From the NCBI GenBank assembly GCA_020846815.1, contig JADLDF010000407.1:1-24389 (forward strand): a stretch of DNA of 24,389 bases. The letters are read 5' to 3'. The notes under the pieces are model-generated. The model was not told the DNA's origin. It ran no database searches and saw nothing but the letters and a program-made list of their open reading frames with translations. A program made the translations under genes and the position numbers. Positions 1 through 15,160 of the stretch are shown here, in pieces. Origin of the DNA: Gammaproteobacteria bacterium (lineage in GTDB: Bacteria > Pseudomonadota > Gammaproteobacteria > Steroidobacterales > Steroidobacteraceae). Position 1 is the stretch's first letter. Every line of letters begins with the position of its first letter.

Positions 1-3962
<3,962 letters not shown>

Positions 3963-3964
3963 GG

Positions 3965-6900
3965 TCACCTCGCCTCCCCGGGCTCGCCGAGTTCGGCGAG
4001 GAGCTGTGCCTCTGCCTCGGTTTCGCTCAGCTCGGCGACGGCCCGTGCCGCTTCCGAGGGTCCCGCCGGCACCGCTCCGGACTCCGGCGCCTGCTGCAGG
4101 TCGAACTGGCCGAGCAGGTGATCCGCGAGCGCCGCGATCGAGGGATAGTCGAACAGCAGCGTCGCGGGCAGGGAGCGGCCGACCGCGGTTCCGATCGCAT
4201 TGCGCAGCTCTACGGCCATCAGCGAATCGAGGCCGACGTCCCGCAACGGCACATCAGGCGCCAGTTCGAAGCCACCGCCGACGCCGAGCACGCGCCGCGC
4301 CGACTCGGCGAGGCGCTCCATCAGGAACTCGCGCCGCCGTCGCGGAACCACGCCCTGCAGCGCCTGCCGCAGCGACTGCTGCGTCGTCTTGGGGCCGACT
4401 GCGGCGCGCGCCGGCTCGTCCACGAGGAGTTCGGCGAACAGCGGCCGGGCATTCGCGGGGATGCGCTCGACGTACGTGGACCAGCGCGCGGGGATCGCCG
4501 CGACCGACGCCGCCGACCACCCCAGCAACTGCGCCAGCATCCGCCCGCCCGCCTGCGGAGCGATGGCATCCATGCCCATCGACCGCCAGCGGGCCCGTCC
4601 GCGGTCGTCCAGCCGCGCCGCCATGCCGACCTCGTCCCAGACCCCCCAATGGATCGACAGGGCCGGCAAGCCGCTGGCCCGGCGCCAGCCGGCCAGCGCG
4701 TCCATGGCGCCGTTCGCCGCCGCATAGTTGGCCTGGCCCGCGGATCCGAGCAGGGCCGCGCCCGCGGAGAAGAAGACCAGGAAATCCACCGGATGGCGTT
4801 GCGCCAGCCGATGCATGTTCCAGCCGCCCGCGATCTTGGGCGCCATGACGCGCTGCCAGCGGTCCGCCGCGAGTGATTCGACCGGTCCATCGTCGAGCAC
4901 ACCCGCCGCGTGCACGATGCCGCCAAGCGGCGGGAGAGTCGCCAGCGAGACTTCGAGTTGCCCGACGCACTGCGGCTGGGATACGTCGCAAGTCAGTACG
5001 TGGACTGCGCAGCCGGTCGCCTCGAGTGCCGTGACGGCCTCGCGTGCCGCGCGCCCGGCACTGCCGTTGCGACCGACGAGCAGCAGCGAGCGAGCGCCAC
5101 CCTGCACCAGGGCAGCCGCCGCGGCGAGCCCGAGCCCGCCGAGGCCTCCGGTGACGAGGTAGGTCGCATCGGCACGGATCTCCATGGCATCGGCAGGCGA
5201 CTGCCGCAGCACGAGCTTGCCGATGTGTCGGGCCTGCGCCATGTAGCGGAACGCGGACGCGGCCGCCTCGATCGGGAACACCTTGGTCGGCGGCACGGAC
5301 AGTTCGCCACGACCGATGCGATCGGCCAGTTCCTGCAGCAGGTCGCCGAGCCACGCGGGGCGGGTCTCGCGATCCTCACCGAGGAAGATGACCGAGTACC
5401 GGATGTCGCGTCCCAGCCCGGCGACGCGCTCGGCCGTCCAGATGCCGGTCTTGCCGATCTCGAGGAAGTGCCCGCCGCGGCGCACCACGGCGAGCGATGC
5501 GGCGATGAAATCGCCGGCCAGGGAGTTGAGCACGGCGTCGACGCCTTCGCCACCGGTCAGCTCGAGGATGCGCCCGGAGAAGGCCAGCGAACGCGAGTCC
5601 ATCACGTGCTGGACGCCGAGCGACTCGAGGAAGCGACGCTTCTCCTCGCTGCCCGCGGTCGCGAAGATCTCCGCACCCACGCTCTGCGCCAGCGCGACGG
5701 CCGCGAGGCCTACCCCGCCCGCGGCGGCGTGGATGAGCACGCGCTGACCCTGCTTCAGGTCGGCGATGCGCTCGAGCGCCATTGCCGCGGTCATGAAGAC
5801 GACGGGAATGCCCGCGGCCTGCTCCGCAGTGACGCTGGGCGGTCGCCGGACGACCATGGTGGCGAGTCCGGTCACATGACTCGCGAGGCAGCCGGGCATG
5901 AAGGCGATGACTTCATCGCCGACGCCGACGTGCGTGACCCCTTCCCCGACCCGGACCACGACGCCGGAACACTCGTCGCCGAGCGGGCCGGGATCGCCGG
6001 GATACGTCCCCAGCGCGTTCATGACATCGCGGAAATTCAGCGCGGCCGCATGTACGCGGATCTCGACCTCGCCGGCGCCAGGTGCCCGGCGCTGCGCGGG
6101 CCGGATCGCCAGCGCATCGAGCGTGCCGCGCCGCTCGATCTCCAGCCGCACGCTCGGGCGCTCCACGCCTGCCGCGAGCGGGCGCTGACGCTCGTCCGCG
6201 CGAACGAGGCGCGCCGCGAGACGCCGGCCCCGCCGATAGGCGATGCGATCCTCGCCGTCAGCGGCGACGATCTCCGCCGCCAGCGTGGGGCCATCCACCG
6301 CCGCCGAGTCCGGATCGAGATCGACGGCCTTCGGTCGCAACGCCGGATGTTCGAGCGCGAGGCTGTTGCGCCAGCCCCAGACGGCCGCCTGCGCGATGCC
6401 CGCCGCGCCGTTCTCGGACCCGTCCACGTGCTGCGCACCGCAGGTCACCATCACCAGCCGCGGCGGCCTGGCACAGCGCAGGGCCGCGGTTGCGAGATCG
6501 TTCGCCTCGCGACACAAGCGCTCGGCATCGGCCTGCAAGGCCTCACCCACCACGGACAGTGTCTCGCTCGATCCATGCCCTGCCAGCAGTACGACTCCAG
6601 CACAGCCGTCGAGCGGCGCGCTGCCGCTTCCGGATGCATGCCGGCGGATCGTCGCACCGAGCTTCTCGATCTCCCCGGCGAGCGAGTCGCCCGACTTGCC
6701 GTCGACGTCGACCAGCAGCCAGGTCTCGCCGAGCGGCGATCCATGCCCGGCGAGCGGCACGTCGCGCCAGGCCGTCGACCAGAGCGGATCAGCGACCGGC
6801 TGCGAAGACTGCGCCGCAAGCAGGCTGCGCGCGACTGCGCGAACCGACAGGCCGACGATCGTCGCGACGGGCTCGCCCGTGTCGTTCCAGATCGACAGAT

Positions 6901-9900
6901 CGACCTTCGCCGTGTCCGAGCCGCCGCGGTGCGCGCGGGCCTGGATGCGCATGGCTTCGCCGGGCACGCCCATCAGATCGACGCTCTCGATCCCGACCGG
7001 CACGTGCACCATGCCCGCATCCTTGCCCGCCTCGAGCAGGCCGAGTGCGCCCGCGGCGGTCTGGAAGCATGCATCGAGGAGAACCGGGTGGAAGCGGAAG
7101 GCCGCGTCGCCGAGTCCCCGGGGCGCGCGGACATCTGCCCAGGCTTCCGCAGGCCCGACGAGCAGCCTCTCGATGGCACGGAAGCTGGGGCCGAACTCCG
7201 GCCCGCGCCCCTCGAGCGCCGCATAGAACGCCTCGGCGTCGAGCTCGACCGGGCAGCGCTGCCGCGCACCTGAGGCGCCGTCAGCCGCGGCGTGCGCAGG
7301 CGTGACGGTCGAAGCGGGTCGCACGGTACCGGTCGCATGCTCGACCCAGGACTCCGTACCGGGAACGGCACTGCAGACCCGGAACCGGGCGCAGGCCTCG
7401 TCCTCGCCCTCGACGACGACCTGCAACTGGGCCGGTTCGGCGTCATCGAGCAGCAGCGGCTGATCGAACGCCAGGGTCTCGACGCGGCCGCCGCCCCCGC
7501 CCCAGAGCAGCTGCGCGAGTTCCAGGCCGATCTCGACGTAGCAGGCCGCAGGCAACAGCGGACGACCACCCACCGCGTGATCGCGGAGAAAGGGCAGTGC
7601 ATCGAGTGCAAGGCGCGCTTCGTGGATGCGCGAACCGTCCGCGAGCGGCAATCGTCGACCGAGCAGAGGATGGGCGGGATCGCACCCGCCGCGCGGAGTC
7701 GCGCGGGCGATGTCGCGAAACCGCGGGACCGCGAAGCGGGCGTCGCTCCACGCATAGGGAGGCAGACTGACGACGTGGCCGCGCGGGTGCAGGGTCCGCC
7801 AGGATACCTCCAGCCCGGCGGCGAACAGCCCGCCGAGCGCCTGCAGCATCGTGCCGCGCTGCGACTGGCCGCGGCGCAGCGACGGCAGCGTCACGGGCGA
7901 CGGACGACCCTCCGCGCAGCGCTGTATCGCCTGCGACAGCACCGGATGGGGCCCGATCTCGAGGAAGCAGCCATGCCCCGCCTCGAGCGCGGCGGTGATC
8001 GCGGCGGCGAACTGCACCGGGTCGCGCACGTTGCGGCGCCAGTACGCCGGGCCGAGCGCGGCGCCCGGCTGCAGGCCACCGGTCACCGTCGACAGGTACG
8101 GAGTTTCCGCCGAACGCGGCGCGAGGCCCTCCAGATGTCGCTCCAGCTCCACGGCATGGAGATCCATCTGCGGACTGTGGAAGGCATAGTCCACCGGCAG
8201 CAGGGTCCAGGCCGCGCCGCGCGCGCGCGCCTTCTCCAGCACCGCCTCCACCGCGCGAGCGGTGCCCGAGATCACGCACGATGCCGGGGCGTTGAGCGCA
8301 CCGATCGCGACCTCCTCGCCCACCTCGCGTACCAGGGCTTCGACGTCGGCGACCGGCAGCTCGAGCGAGGCCATGCGGCCCGAGCCCGTGGCGCGCTGCA
8401 TGAGTCGCCCGCGGTGCACGACCAGTCGTGCGGCATCGTCGAGCGACAGGCTGCCGCTGACGTGGGCCGCCGCGACTTCACCGATGCTGTGCCCGACCAC
8501 GGCGGCCGGGGTCACGCCCCAGGATCGCCAGAGCGCGGCCAGCGCGACCTGCAGCGCAAAGATGCAGGGCTGTGCGATCTCGGTCGCGCCCAGCCGCGAG
8601 GCGCCTTCGGCCGCCGCGAGTTCCTCGAGCACCCCGGGGCCGCCATGGCGCCGCACGGCTTCATCGCAGGACTGCAGGGCCGCGCGGAAGGCCGGCTCGG
8701 CTTCCATCAGTTCGAGACCCATGCGCGGCGACTGCGGTCCCTGGCCCGAGAAGACGAACACCGGACGCGCATCGTGCGCCCGCTGCCGCCGGCCGCTGGC
8801 CACGCCGCTCACCTGCACGCCGGCCGCGAACTCCCGCAGTCGCCCGGCGACCTGCGACGCCGAATCGCCGCACACGGCGATCCGGCAATCGTGATGCGTG
8901 CGGCGCAGGGCTGCCGTGTAGCAGGCGTCGTCGAGCCCGCCGGCGTCGTGCGACAGCCGTTCGGCGTAGCGCGCGGCGAGCCTCCGCAACGACCCCTCGT
9001 CGCGTGCCGTGAGCACCAGCAGCCGCTCGCGAGGCCCTGAGTCGTGCACCGCCGCGGCGAGGCGCGGCGGCTCCTCGAGGATGACGTGCGCATTGGTGCC
9101 GCTGAAGCCGAAGGAGCTGACGCCGGCGAGGCGCGGTGCGGGGCCGCGCGGCCACTCGGCGCCCTTCGTCGGAACGTAGAAGCGCGAGCCCGAGAGGTCC
9201 AGGTGCGGATTGAGTGACGTGAACAGCGCCTGCGGCGGAATTGCTGCGCGCTCCAGCACGAGCGTCGCCTTGATGAGGCCCGCCACGCCGGCCGCGGCCT
9301 CGAGGTGACCGATGTTCGCCTTCACCGATGACAGGGCGCAGGGCAGCGCGTCGCCCGAAGCATCGCCGAGCACCTCCAGCAACGCCTCCACCTCGATCGG
9401 GTCGCCGAGCGGCGTGCCGGTCCCGTGTGCTTCGACGTAGCCGACGTCGCGCGCCTGAACCTGTGCGTTGCGCAGCGCTCGCCTGATCACGTCCTGCTGG
9501 GCGAGGCCGTTCGGTGCCGTCAGGTCCGTGCTGCGACCGTCCTGGTTGATCGCGGTGCCGCGGATGACCGAACGGATGCGATCACCGTCGCGCAGCGCGT
9601 CCGCCAGCCGCTTGATCACGATGACCCCACAACCCTCGCCGCGACCGAAGCCGTCGGCGCTCGCGTCGAAGGTCTTGCAGCGCCCGTCGGGCGCGAGCAT
9701 TCCCCACTTGCTCAAAGAGACATAGGTCTCCGGGCCGAGGATCAGACCGGAACCACCGACCAGCGCCAGATCGCATTCACGGCTGCGCAGGCTCGCGCAG
9801 GCGAAGTGCGTCGCGACCAGCGAGGAAGAACAGGCGGTGTCGACGATGACCGCCGGCCCACGCAGGTCCAGCAGGAACGCGATGCGGCCCGCGGCGATGG

Positions 9901-10432
9901 CGGGGGATGCGCCCGAGCTCGTGTGCGCTGCGACCTGCTCGGGATCGGCGTACCGATAGCGCAGGAAATCGTGGTTGTAGATCGCGGCGAACACGCCGGT
10001 CGACGTGCCTCGCAGGCGCTCGGGCACGATGCCAGCATCCTCCATCGCCTCCCAGGCAACCTCGAGCAGCATGCGCTGCTGCGGATCCATGAGGGCCGCC
10101 TCGCGGGGCGCGACGCCGAAGTACTGGGCATCGAAGCGATCGATATCCTGAAGGAAGGCGCCGCGGCAGTACTCGGCTGCGGCCGCCGCATTGGGTCCGC
10201 GAAGATCGTCGCGAGTGAAGCGATCCGCGGGGATCTCGCCCGCCACGTTGCGCCGCTCGTGCAGCAGATCCCAGAGACCATCGGGGTCGATCACGCCGCC
10301 GGCGAAGCGGCAGCCGATGCCGATGATCGCCAGTGGCTCGGAGCCGGCGAGCTCCAGCTCCGGAGCCCTTTCGCGAAGTCCGCGAACGGCCACTGCGAGC
10401 TTGACGGCCGAGGGGGTGCGCGCCGTCGTCAT
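3965..10432 (-). CDS. Type I polyketide synthase, module 3 (KS-AT-DH-ER-KR-ACP)
   Basis: This is a complete 2155-residue single-module synthase that elongates and processes a polyketide chain in the cytoplasm. KS (about 32-455): Cys201, His336, His376. AT (about 556-840): Ser649 in GHSIGE; the specificity box is YAFH (749-752), between the methylmalonyl (YASH) and malonyl (HAFH) consensus. DH (about 920-1200): His952 in [10 protein letters not shown] and Asp1120 in LLDACFQ, both intact. A structural pseudo-KR (about 1215-1410) precedes the ER (about 1435-1745; NADPH motif [11 protein letters not shown] near 1567). KR (about 1756-1935): GGLGGLG, B-type LDD (1846-1848), Lys1866 and Tyr1903, but the usual catalytic Ser is Ala1890. 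ACP (about 2032-2112): Ser2070 in GLDSL. An acidic tail ([14 protein letters not shown]) looks like a C-terminal docking peptide. The ATG overlaps the module 2 stop (ATGA) and has AGGAG 7 bp upstream. Predicted to add a saturated unit if the KR is active. Confidence 0.97.
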   Translation of the reverse strand: MTTARTPSAVKLAVAVRGLRERAPELELAGSEPLAIIGIGCRFAGGVIDPDGLWDLLHERRNVAGEIPADRFTRDDLRGPNAAAAAEYCRGAFLQDIDRFDAQYFGVAPREAALMDPQQRMLLEVAWEAMEDAGIVPERLRGTSTGVFAAIYNHDFLRYRYADPEQVAAHTSSGASPAIAAGRIAFLLDLRGPAVIVDTACSSSLVATHFACASLRSRECDLALVGGSGLILGPETYVSLSKWGMLAPDGRCKTFDASADGFGRGEGCGVIVIKRLADALRDGDRIRSVIRGTAINQDGRSTDLTAPNGLAQQDVIRRALRNAQVQARDVGYVEAHGTGTPLGDPIEVEALLEVLGDASGDALPCALSSVKANIGHLEAAAGVAGLIKATLVLERAAIPPQALFTSLNPHLDLSGSRFYVPTKGAEWPRGPAPRLAGVSSFGFSGTNAHVILEEPPRLAAAVHDSGPRERLLVLTARDEGSLRRLAARYAERLSHDAGGLDDACYTAALRRTHHDCRIAVCGDSASQVAGRLREFAAGVQVSGVASGRRQRAHDARPVFVFSGQGPQSPRMGLELMEAEPAFRAALQSCDEAVRRHGGPGVLEELAAAEGASRLGATEIAQPCIFALQVALAALWRSWGVTPAAVVGHSIGEVAAAHVSGSLSLDDAARLVVHRGRLMQRATGSGRMASLELPVADVEALVREVGEEVAIGALNAPASCVISGTARAVEAVLEKARARGAAWTLLPVDYAFHSPQMDLHAVELERHLEGLAPRSAETPYLSTVTGGLQPGAALGPAYWRRNVRDPVQFAAAITAALEAGHGCFLEIGPHPVLSQAIQRCAEGRPSPVTLPSLRRGQSQRGTMLQALGGLFAAGLEVSWRTLHPRGHVVSLPPYAWSDARFAVPRFRDIARATPRGGCDPAHPLLGRRLPLADGSRIHEARLALDALPFLRDHAVGGRPLLPAACYVEIGLELAQLLWGGGGGRVETLAFDQPLLLDDAEPAQLQVVVEGEDEACARFRVCSAVPGTESWVEHATGTVRPASTVTPAHAAADGASGARQRCPVELDAEAFYAALEGRGPEFGPSFRAIERLLVGPAEAWADVRAPRGLGDAAFRFHPVLLDACFQTAAGALGLLEAGKDAGMVHVPVGIESVDLMGVPGEAMRIQARAHRGGSDTAKVDLSIWNDTGEPVATIVGLSVRAVARSLLAAQSSQPVADPLWSTAWRDVPLAGHGSPLGETWLLVDVDGKSGDSLAGEIEKLGATIRRHASGSGSAPLDGCAGVVLLAGHGSSETLSVVGEALQADAERLCREANDLATAALRCARPPRLVMVTCGAQHVDGSENGAAGIAQAAVWGWRNSLALEHPALRPKAVDLDPDSAAVDGPTLAAEIVAADGEDRIAYRRGRRLAARLVRADERQRPLAAGVERPSVRLEIERRGTLDALAIRPAQRRAPGAGEVEIRVHAAALNFRDVMNALGTYPGDPGPLGDECSGVVVRVGEGVTHVGVGDEVIAFMPGCLASHVTGLATMVVRRPPSVTAEQAAGIPVVFMTAAMALERIADLKQGQRVLIHAAAGGVGLAAVALAQSVGAEIFATAGSEEKRRFLESLGVQHVMDSRSLAFSGRILELTGGEGVDAVLNSLAGDFIAASLAVVRRGGHFLEIGKTGIWTAERVAGLGRDIRYSVIFLGEDRETRPAWLGDLLQELADRIGRGELSVPPTKVFPIEAAASAFRYMAQARHIGKLVLRQSPADAMEIRADATYLVTGGLGGLGLAAAAALVQGGARSLLLVGRNGSAGRAAREAVTALEATGCAVHVLTCDVSQPQCVGQLEVSLATLPPLGGIVHAAGVLDDGPVESLAADRWQRVMAPKIAGGWNMHRLAQRHPVDFLVFFSAGAALLGSAGQANYAAANGAMDALAGWRRASGLPALSIHWGVWDEVGMAARLDDRGRARWRSMGMDAIAPQAGGRMLAQLLGWSAASVAAIPARWSTYVERIPANARPLFAELLVDEPARAAVGPKTTQQSLRQALQGVVPRRRREFLMERLAESARRVLGVGGGFELAPDVPLRDVGLDSLMAVELRNAIGTAVGRSLPATLLFDYPSIAALADHLLGQFDLQQAPESGAVPAGPSEAARAVAELSETEAEAQLLAELGEPGEAR
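3968..3979 (-). promoter_or_regulatory. Ribosome binding site of PKS module 4
   Basis: Two purine-rich blocks, GGGGAGG (3979-3973) and GAGG (3971-3968), precede ATG 3962; the nearer block is 5 bp away. They lie in the last codons of module 3, whose stop is only 2 bp before the ATG. Confidence 0.7.
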
Positions 10433-13400
10433 CGGACTTCTCCTGCGTCCCCGACCAGGGCGCGGATCGCATCCTCGTCGCTCATCTCGTCGACGGCCGC
10501 CGCGACGGCGGCCGGTGCCGCGGCGCCGGCCGGCGGCGCAGCCGCCTGCACCTCGGCGCCGAACAGGCGCGAGAGCAGGAATTTCGCCATCGCCACCGCC
10601 GTCGGGTAGTTCCAGACGATGGTGGCCGACAGCCGGGTGCCGAGGCTGGATTCCAGCCGCTTGCGGAACTCGAGCGCGGTGAGCGACTCGAGGCCGAGCG
10701 TACCCATCGGTGCCTCCGGCTCGATCCTCTCCTCGGGCAGTCGCAGGACCTCCGCGAGCTGCGTGCGCAGGTGACCGACCAGATGCGACAGGCGCTGCGC
10801 CGGATCGAGGCGTTCCAGCGCCGTGCGAACCGCGGCCTGCGGCGGTGACGCGGCCGGCACGTCCCGGCGCGCGAGGTCGAAGACCATCGAGGGCACGCGC
10901 GTCCGGGAGGCCACGTCGGCGAACTTCGTCCAGTCGGCGGGCGCCACCGCCGCAGTGACCGCCCCACCCTCGAGCAGCCAGCCGAGCGCACGGGTGCCTT
11001 CGTGCGCGGTGAAGCCGCGGATGCCGCGCCGTTCGAGCTCCTCGATGGTGCGGCGAGCGCCCCCGGTCTGCGCGAGGCCCAGTCCCTGCCAGGCACCCCA
11101 GTTGACGGCGAGTGCACGCACGCCGCGCATCCGCAGCTGTCCGGCCAGTGCGTCCATGAAGGCGTTGGCCGCGGCATAGCTCGCCTGGCCCGGCTGCCCG
11201 AGCAGGCTTCCCAGCGACGAGTACAGCACCAGGAAATCCACGGGATGCTGCGCGATCGCGCGCGCCAGCACGGCGGAGCCCCGGAGCTTCGGGCTCAGCA
11301 CCTTGCGCAGGCTGGATTCGGTGAGACGATCGATCAGGCAGTCATCGGCCACGGCGGCGGCGTGCAGGATCCCGCGCACCGCCGGCCAGCGCGACCCAGG
11401 GCCGCCCTGCAGCACCTCCCGCACGGCCTGCTCGTCGGTCACGTCGAGCGAGATCGCGTGTACCTGCGCGCCGAGCGACTCGAGGGCGCGCACGGCGTCG
11501 ATCTGCTGCCGCGTGGCGGGGTCGTGCGACTCGTCCCAACTCGCGCGGGGCGGCAAGCCCTTGCGCCCGGCGAGCAGCAGGTGGCGCGCACCTCGCCCCG
11601 CGAGCCAGCGCGCCGACTCCAGCCCGACGCCACCGAGACCGCCGGTCACGAGGTAACTGGCCTCCGGACTGCAGCCGAAGGCCACCGCGCCACCGGCCGT
11701 GAACGGCTGCAGGCGCAGCACGCAGCGCGTGCCGTCGTCCGTGAACGCGATGCCGTCCTCGGGCTGCGGATCGAGCAGCTCGGGCACGAGGCGCGCCACG
11801 GCCGCGGCGGGCGCATCCTGCGGCGCGAGGTCGATCGATGCACCCCAGCACTCCGGGTGCTCCTCGGCGATCACGCGACCCAGCCCCCAGACCGGCGCCT
11901 GCGCGGGCACCGGCGCGCGTCCGCCGGCCGGCTGCGCGCCGGCGGTCACGAACGTCAGGCGCGGCGCCCTCCGGCCCTCGCCTCCCGCGATCGTCCGGAC
12001 GATGTTCGCCGCCGCGTTGCATGCCGCGACCTGGAACGCCTCGAGCTCATCCAGCTCGTCCAGGCGCGACGGTGCATCGAGATTGCAGAGATGAACGATG
12101 CCGGCCAACGGCAGGCCTGCATGCTCGATGTCGCGCAGCACGGCCTCGAGATCCGCGCCCTCGCCACCACGAACCGCGAAGGAGCGCTCGCCGAGCGGCA
12201 CGAACGCGTCGCCGCCGCAGACGCACCAGACGGCCTGGCCGCGCTTCTCCAGTTCAGCGGCCAGGGCCGGTGCCACGCCGCCGCGGTCGGCGAACAGCAG
12301 CCACGCTCCCGGTGCCGCGGCGATCGCCGGCGCCGGCCGCGCGCTCGGCACCCACGTCGGCGTGAACAACCAGCGCCGCGGATCATCATCGCCGGTCGCG
12401 ATCCCGCCGCGGGCCCGCCAGGACGTATCGGGCACCGCATCCGACAGCTCGACCCAGAACCTCTCTCGCTGCCACGGGTACGCCGGCAGCGGCGTCGGCG
12501 ATGGCGAACCGGGCCACAGGGCGCGCCACTGCGGCGCGGCGCCGCGAGCGAAGAGACGCGCGAGACCTTCCAGCATGTCGTGTCGTTCGTCGCCATCCCG
12601 CCGCGTCGAGGCGATCGTCACGGCGTCCGCGCCGTGCTCGGCGATCGCGTCGTCGACGGCCGGCATCAACACCGGATGAGGACTGATCTCCACGAACGCA
12701 TCGAACCCGTCCGCGAGCAGCAGGCCGACGGCGTCGTGGAACCGCACGGGCTCGCGCAGGTTGCGCAGCCAGTAGCGGGCGTCGAGCCCGGAACCCTCGA
12801 TGCGCCGCCCATCGACCGTCGAGTAGAGCGGCACCTGTGCCGCAAGGGGCCGGACCGACGCGAGCTCGCGCAACAGGTCCTCGCGCAGCACCTCGACCTG
12901 CGGACTGTGCGATGCCACGTCGACCTTCACGGGACGGCAATAGACGCCGCGTGCAGTGAGTTCCGCGGCGATCGACGCCAACGCATCGACCTCTCCCGAC
13001 AGGACCGTGGAACGGGGGCCGTTGCTCACCGCGACCGACACCCGATCCGCCACGGCCGCACAGGCGGCCTGGGCCTCTTCCCGCGGCAGTTCGACCAGCG
13101 TCATGGCGCCATGGCCGGCGATGCGCCGCAACAGGCCGCTGCGGCGGCAGATGATGCGCACCGCGTCTTCCAGGCTCAGGGCACCGGCGACGTGCGCCGC
13201 GGCGACCTCGCCCATGCTGTGACCGACCACCGCCTCGGGCACGATGCCCCAGGACTGCCAGAGCGCCGCGAGCGCCACCTGCATCGCGAACAGGGTCGGC
13301 TGCAGAACCCCGATGTCGTCGAAGGACCGGTCGCCAGCCAGCACCGCGCCGAGCGACCATTGCGCCTCCGCCTGGATGGCCATGTCGCAGCGCTCGATCG

Positions 13401-15150
13401 CGGCGCCGAACACGGGTTCGGTGGCGAGCAGCTGGCGGCCCATCCCGATCCACTGCGAGCCCTGTCCCGGGAAGACGAAGGCGACCCGGGGCGCAGCGGG
13501 CTGGGCGCGCGGGACCGGCGCCGCCGCGACCTCCGCGAGCCGCGCCGCCAATGCCGTACCGTCACGTCCCACCACCGCGACGCGATGCTCGTGGGCCGCG
13601 CGCCGCAGTGCGCTCGTCGCGCACATCGCGCGCAACTGACCGGCGCCCAGCTGCGGCAGCAGCTGGCGGTAGCGCTCGACCAGCGCGAGCAAGGCGGCCT
13701 GCGAGCGCGCGGAGACCGCCAGCACGCAGGCGCGATCCTCGTCGACGTCGGCCGGTGCGCGTTGCGGCGCCTCCTCGACGACGAGGTGGGTATTCGTGCC
13801 CGACCAGCCGAAGGAACTGACTCCCGCCACGCGCGCCGTGCCGTTCGTGGGCCACTCCTGCGGCTCGTGGGGAATGGCGAGCCGTGTTCCGCCCAGCGAG
13901 ATGTGCGGATTGAGTCCGGTGAAGTGCAGGTTCCTGGGAATCGAGCGGTGCTGGAGCACCAGCACCGCCTTCATCAGCCCCGCGACACCCGCCGCGCCTT
14001 CGAGGTGCCCGATGTTCGTCTTCGTCGAGCCGAGGAAGCAGGAACCAGCGCCCGCGTCGGCCCTGCCGACCGTGGCGGCGAGCGCCTCCACTTCGATGGG
14101 ATCGCCGAGGGACGTGCCCGTGCCATGCGTCTCGACGTACCCCACGGCCCGACCGTCGACGCCCGCGTCCCGCAATGCCCGTTCGATCACGGCGCGCTGG
14201 GCGAGGCCGCTGGGCGCCGTGATGCCGTTGGTGTGGCCGTCCTGGTTCATCGCCGAGCCGCGGATGACGGCGCGGATCGGATCGCCGTCGGTGATCGCAT
14301 CCGCAAGCCGCTTGAGTACCACCAGGCCGCAGCCCTCGCTGCGCACGAAGCCATCGGCGCGCTGGTCGAAGGCCTTGCAGCGCCCGTCGGGCGCGAGCAT
14401 GTGCATGCGCGAGGCCGCGATCGAGAAGTGCGGCCCCAGGATCAGGTTCACGCCGCCGGCGAGCGCGAGCGAAGACTCGCCGCTGCGCAGGCTCTGCACG
14501 GCGAGATGCACCGCCGCCAGCGAGGAGGAGCAGGCGGTATCGACGACCACGGCCGGGCCGTGCAGGTCGAACACGTAGGAGAGGCGCCCGGCGAACAGGT
14601 TGTGCGCCGTGCCGGTGCCGGCGAAGGCATCCATCGAAGCAGGGTCGGTGTACTGCAGCCACAGGTAGTCGCTCGCGTGCCCGTGCGCCCCCACGAACAC
14701 GCCGGTCTCGGAGCCGGCGAGCCGGTCGGTCGCGATGCCCGCATCCTCGAGCGCATCCACCGCCACTTCGAGCAGCATGCGCTGCTGGGGATCCATGCGC
14801 ACGGCCTCGCGCGGCGAGATGCCGAAGTACGCGGCGTCGAAGCGGTCGACGTCGCGCACGAAGCCGCCCCATCGCGAGCTGATGTGCCCGGCGCTGTCCG
14901 GGTCGGGATCGTGCAGCCTGGCGTTGTCCCAGCGATCGGCGGGGACCTCGCTGACGGCGTCGACACCTTCGACGAGCAGGCGCCAGTAGCCCTCGGGATC
15001 CGAGACACCGCCCGGCAGCCGGCACCCCATGCCGAGGATAGCGATCGGCATTCCGCCCGGGGACCGGGGCGCAGCGGCCCGCATGCGCTTCTCGAGCAGT
15101 GCGCGCTGCTCGGGCGTGAGGTTCGCGATGCGGTCCGACATCTTGCTCAT
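10429..15150 (-). CDS. Type I polyketide synthase, module 2 (KS-AT-KR-ACP)
   Basis: This is a complete 1573-residue single-module synthase. Residues 1-27 (with LTPEQRALLEKRMRAA) resemble an N-terminal docking segment. KS (about 34-460): Cys207, His342, His382. AT (about 555-835): Ser645 in GHSMGE and VASH at 745-748, a methylmalonyl-CoA-type box. A pseudo-KR structural half (about 945-1150) is followed by the catalytic KR (about 1164-1345): GGLGGVG, ADD at 1268-1270 in the B-type LDD position, Lys1288, Ser1312, Tyr1325, Asn1329. There is no DH or ER, so a beta-hydroxyl should be left in the product. ACP (about 1448-1530): Ser1489 in GLESL, instead of the commoner DSL. The tail from about 1555 (EMSDEDAIRALV) looks like a C-terminal docking peptide. 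It starts 10 bp after the module 1 stop. ATG at 15150 is preferred; ATG at 15141 (Met4) is possible, and neither has a strong Shine-Dalgarno. It overlaps module 3 by 4 bp. Confidence 0.97.
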   Translation of the reverse strand: MSKMSDRIANLTPEQRALLEKRMRAAAPRSPGGMPIAILGMGCRLPGGVSDPEGYWRLLVEGVDAVSEVPADRWDNARLHDPDPDSAGHISSRWGGFVRDVDRFDAAYFGISPREAVRMDPQQRMLLEVAVDALEDAGIATDRLAGSETGVFVGAHGHASDYLWLQYTDPASMDAFAGTGTAHNLFAGRLSYVFDLHGPAVVVDTACSSSLAAVHLAVQSLRSGESSLALAGGVNLILGPHFSIAASRMHMLAPDGRCKAFDQRADGFVRSEGCGLVVLKRLADAITDGDPIRAVIRGSAMNQDGHTNGITAPSGLAQRAVIERALRDAGVDGRAVGYVETHGTGTSLGDPIEVEALAATVGRADAGAGSCFLGSTKTNIGHLEGAAGVAGLMKAVLVLQHRSIPRNLHFTGLNPHISLGGTRLAIPHEPQEWPTNGTARVAGVSSFGWSGTNTHLVVEEAPQRAPADVDEDRACVLAVSARSQAALLALVERYRQLLPQLGAGQLRAMCATSALRRAAHEHRVAVVGRDGTALAARLAEVAAAPVPRAQPAAPRVAFVFPGQGSQWIGMGRQLLATEPVFGAAIERCDMAIQAEAQWSLGAVLAGDRSFDDIGVLQPTLFAMQVALAALWQSWGIVPEAVVGHSMGEVAAAHVAGALSLEDAVRIICRRSGLLRRIAGHGAMTLVELPREEAQAACAAVADRVSVAVSNGPRSTVLSGEVDALASIAAELTARGVYCRPVKVDVASHSPQVEVLREDLLRELASVRPLAAQVPLYSTVDGRRIEGSGLDARYWLRNLREPVRFHDAVGLLLADGFDAFVEISPHPVLMPAVDDAIAEHGADAVTIASTRRDGDERHDMLEGLARLFARGAAPQWRALWPGSPSPTPLPAYPWQRERFWVELSDAVPDTSWRARGGIATGDDDPRRWLFTPTWVPSARPAPAIAAAPGAWLLFADRGGVAPALAAELEKRGQAVWCVCGGDAFVPLGERSFAVRGGEGADLEAVLRDIEHAGLPLAGIVHLCNLDAPSRLDELDELEAFQVAACNAAANIVRTIAGGEGRRAPRLTFVTAGAQPAGGRAPVPAQAPVWGLGRVIAEEHPECWGASIDLAPQDAPAAAVARLVPELLDPQPEDGIAFTDDGTRCVLRLQPFTAGGAVAFGCSPEASYLVTGGLGGVGLESARWLAGRGARHLLLAGRKGLPPRASWDESHDPATRQQIDAVRALESLGAQVHAISLDVTDEQAVREVLQGGPGSRWPAVRGILHAAAVADDCLIDRLTESSLRKVLSPKLRGSAVLARAIAQHPVDFLVLYSSLGSLLGQPGQASYAAANAFMDALAGQLRMRGVRALAVNWGAWQGLGLAQTGGARRTIEELERRGIRGFTAHEGTRALGWLLEGGAVTAAVAPADWTKFADVASRTRVPSMVFDLARRDVPAASPPQAAVRTALERLDPAQRLSHLVGHLRTQLAEVLRLPEERIEPEAPMGTLGLESLTALEFRKRLESSLGTRLSATIVWNYPTAVAMAKFLLSRLFGAEVQAAAPPAGAAAPAAVAAAVDEMSDEDAIRALVGDAGEVR
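10440..10444 (-). promoter_or_regulatory. Ribosome binding site of PKS module 3
   Basis: AGGAG on the minus strand, 7 bp before ATG 10432 and inside the last codons of module 2. It is one of the clearest Shine-Dalgarno sites in the window and supports re-initiation at the ATGA overlap. Confidence 0.75.
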
Positions 15151-15160
15151 CGGCGATCCG

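Noticed and set aside
4910..7273. Plus-strand open frame of 787 codons opposite the ER/DH region of module 3
   Set aside because: No recognisable motif; the minus strand here encodes intact ER and DH signatures.
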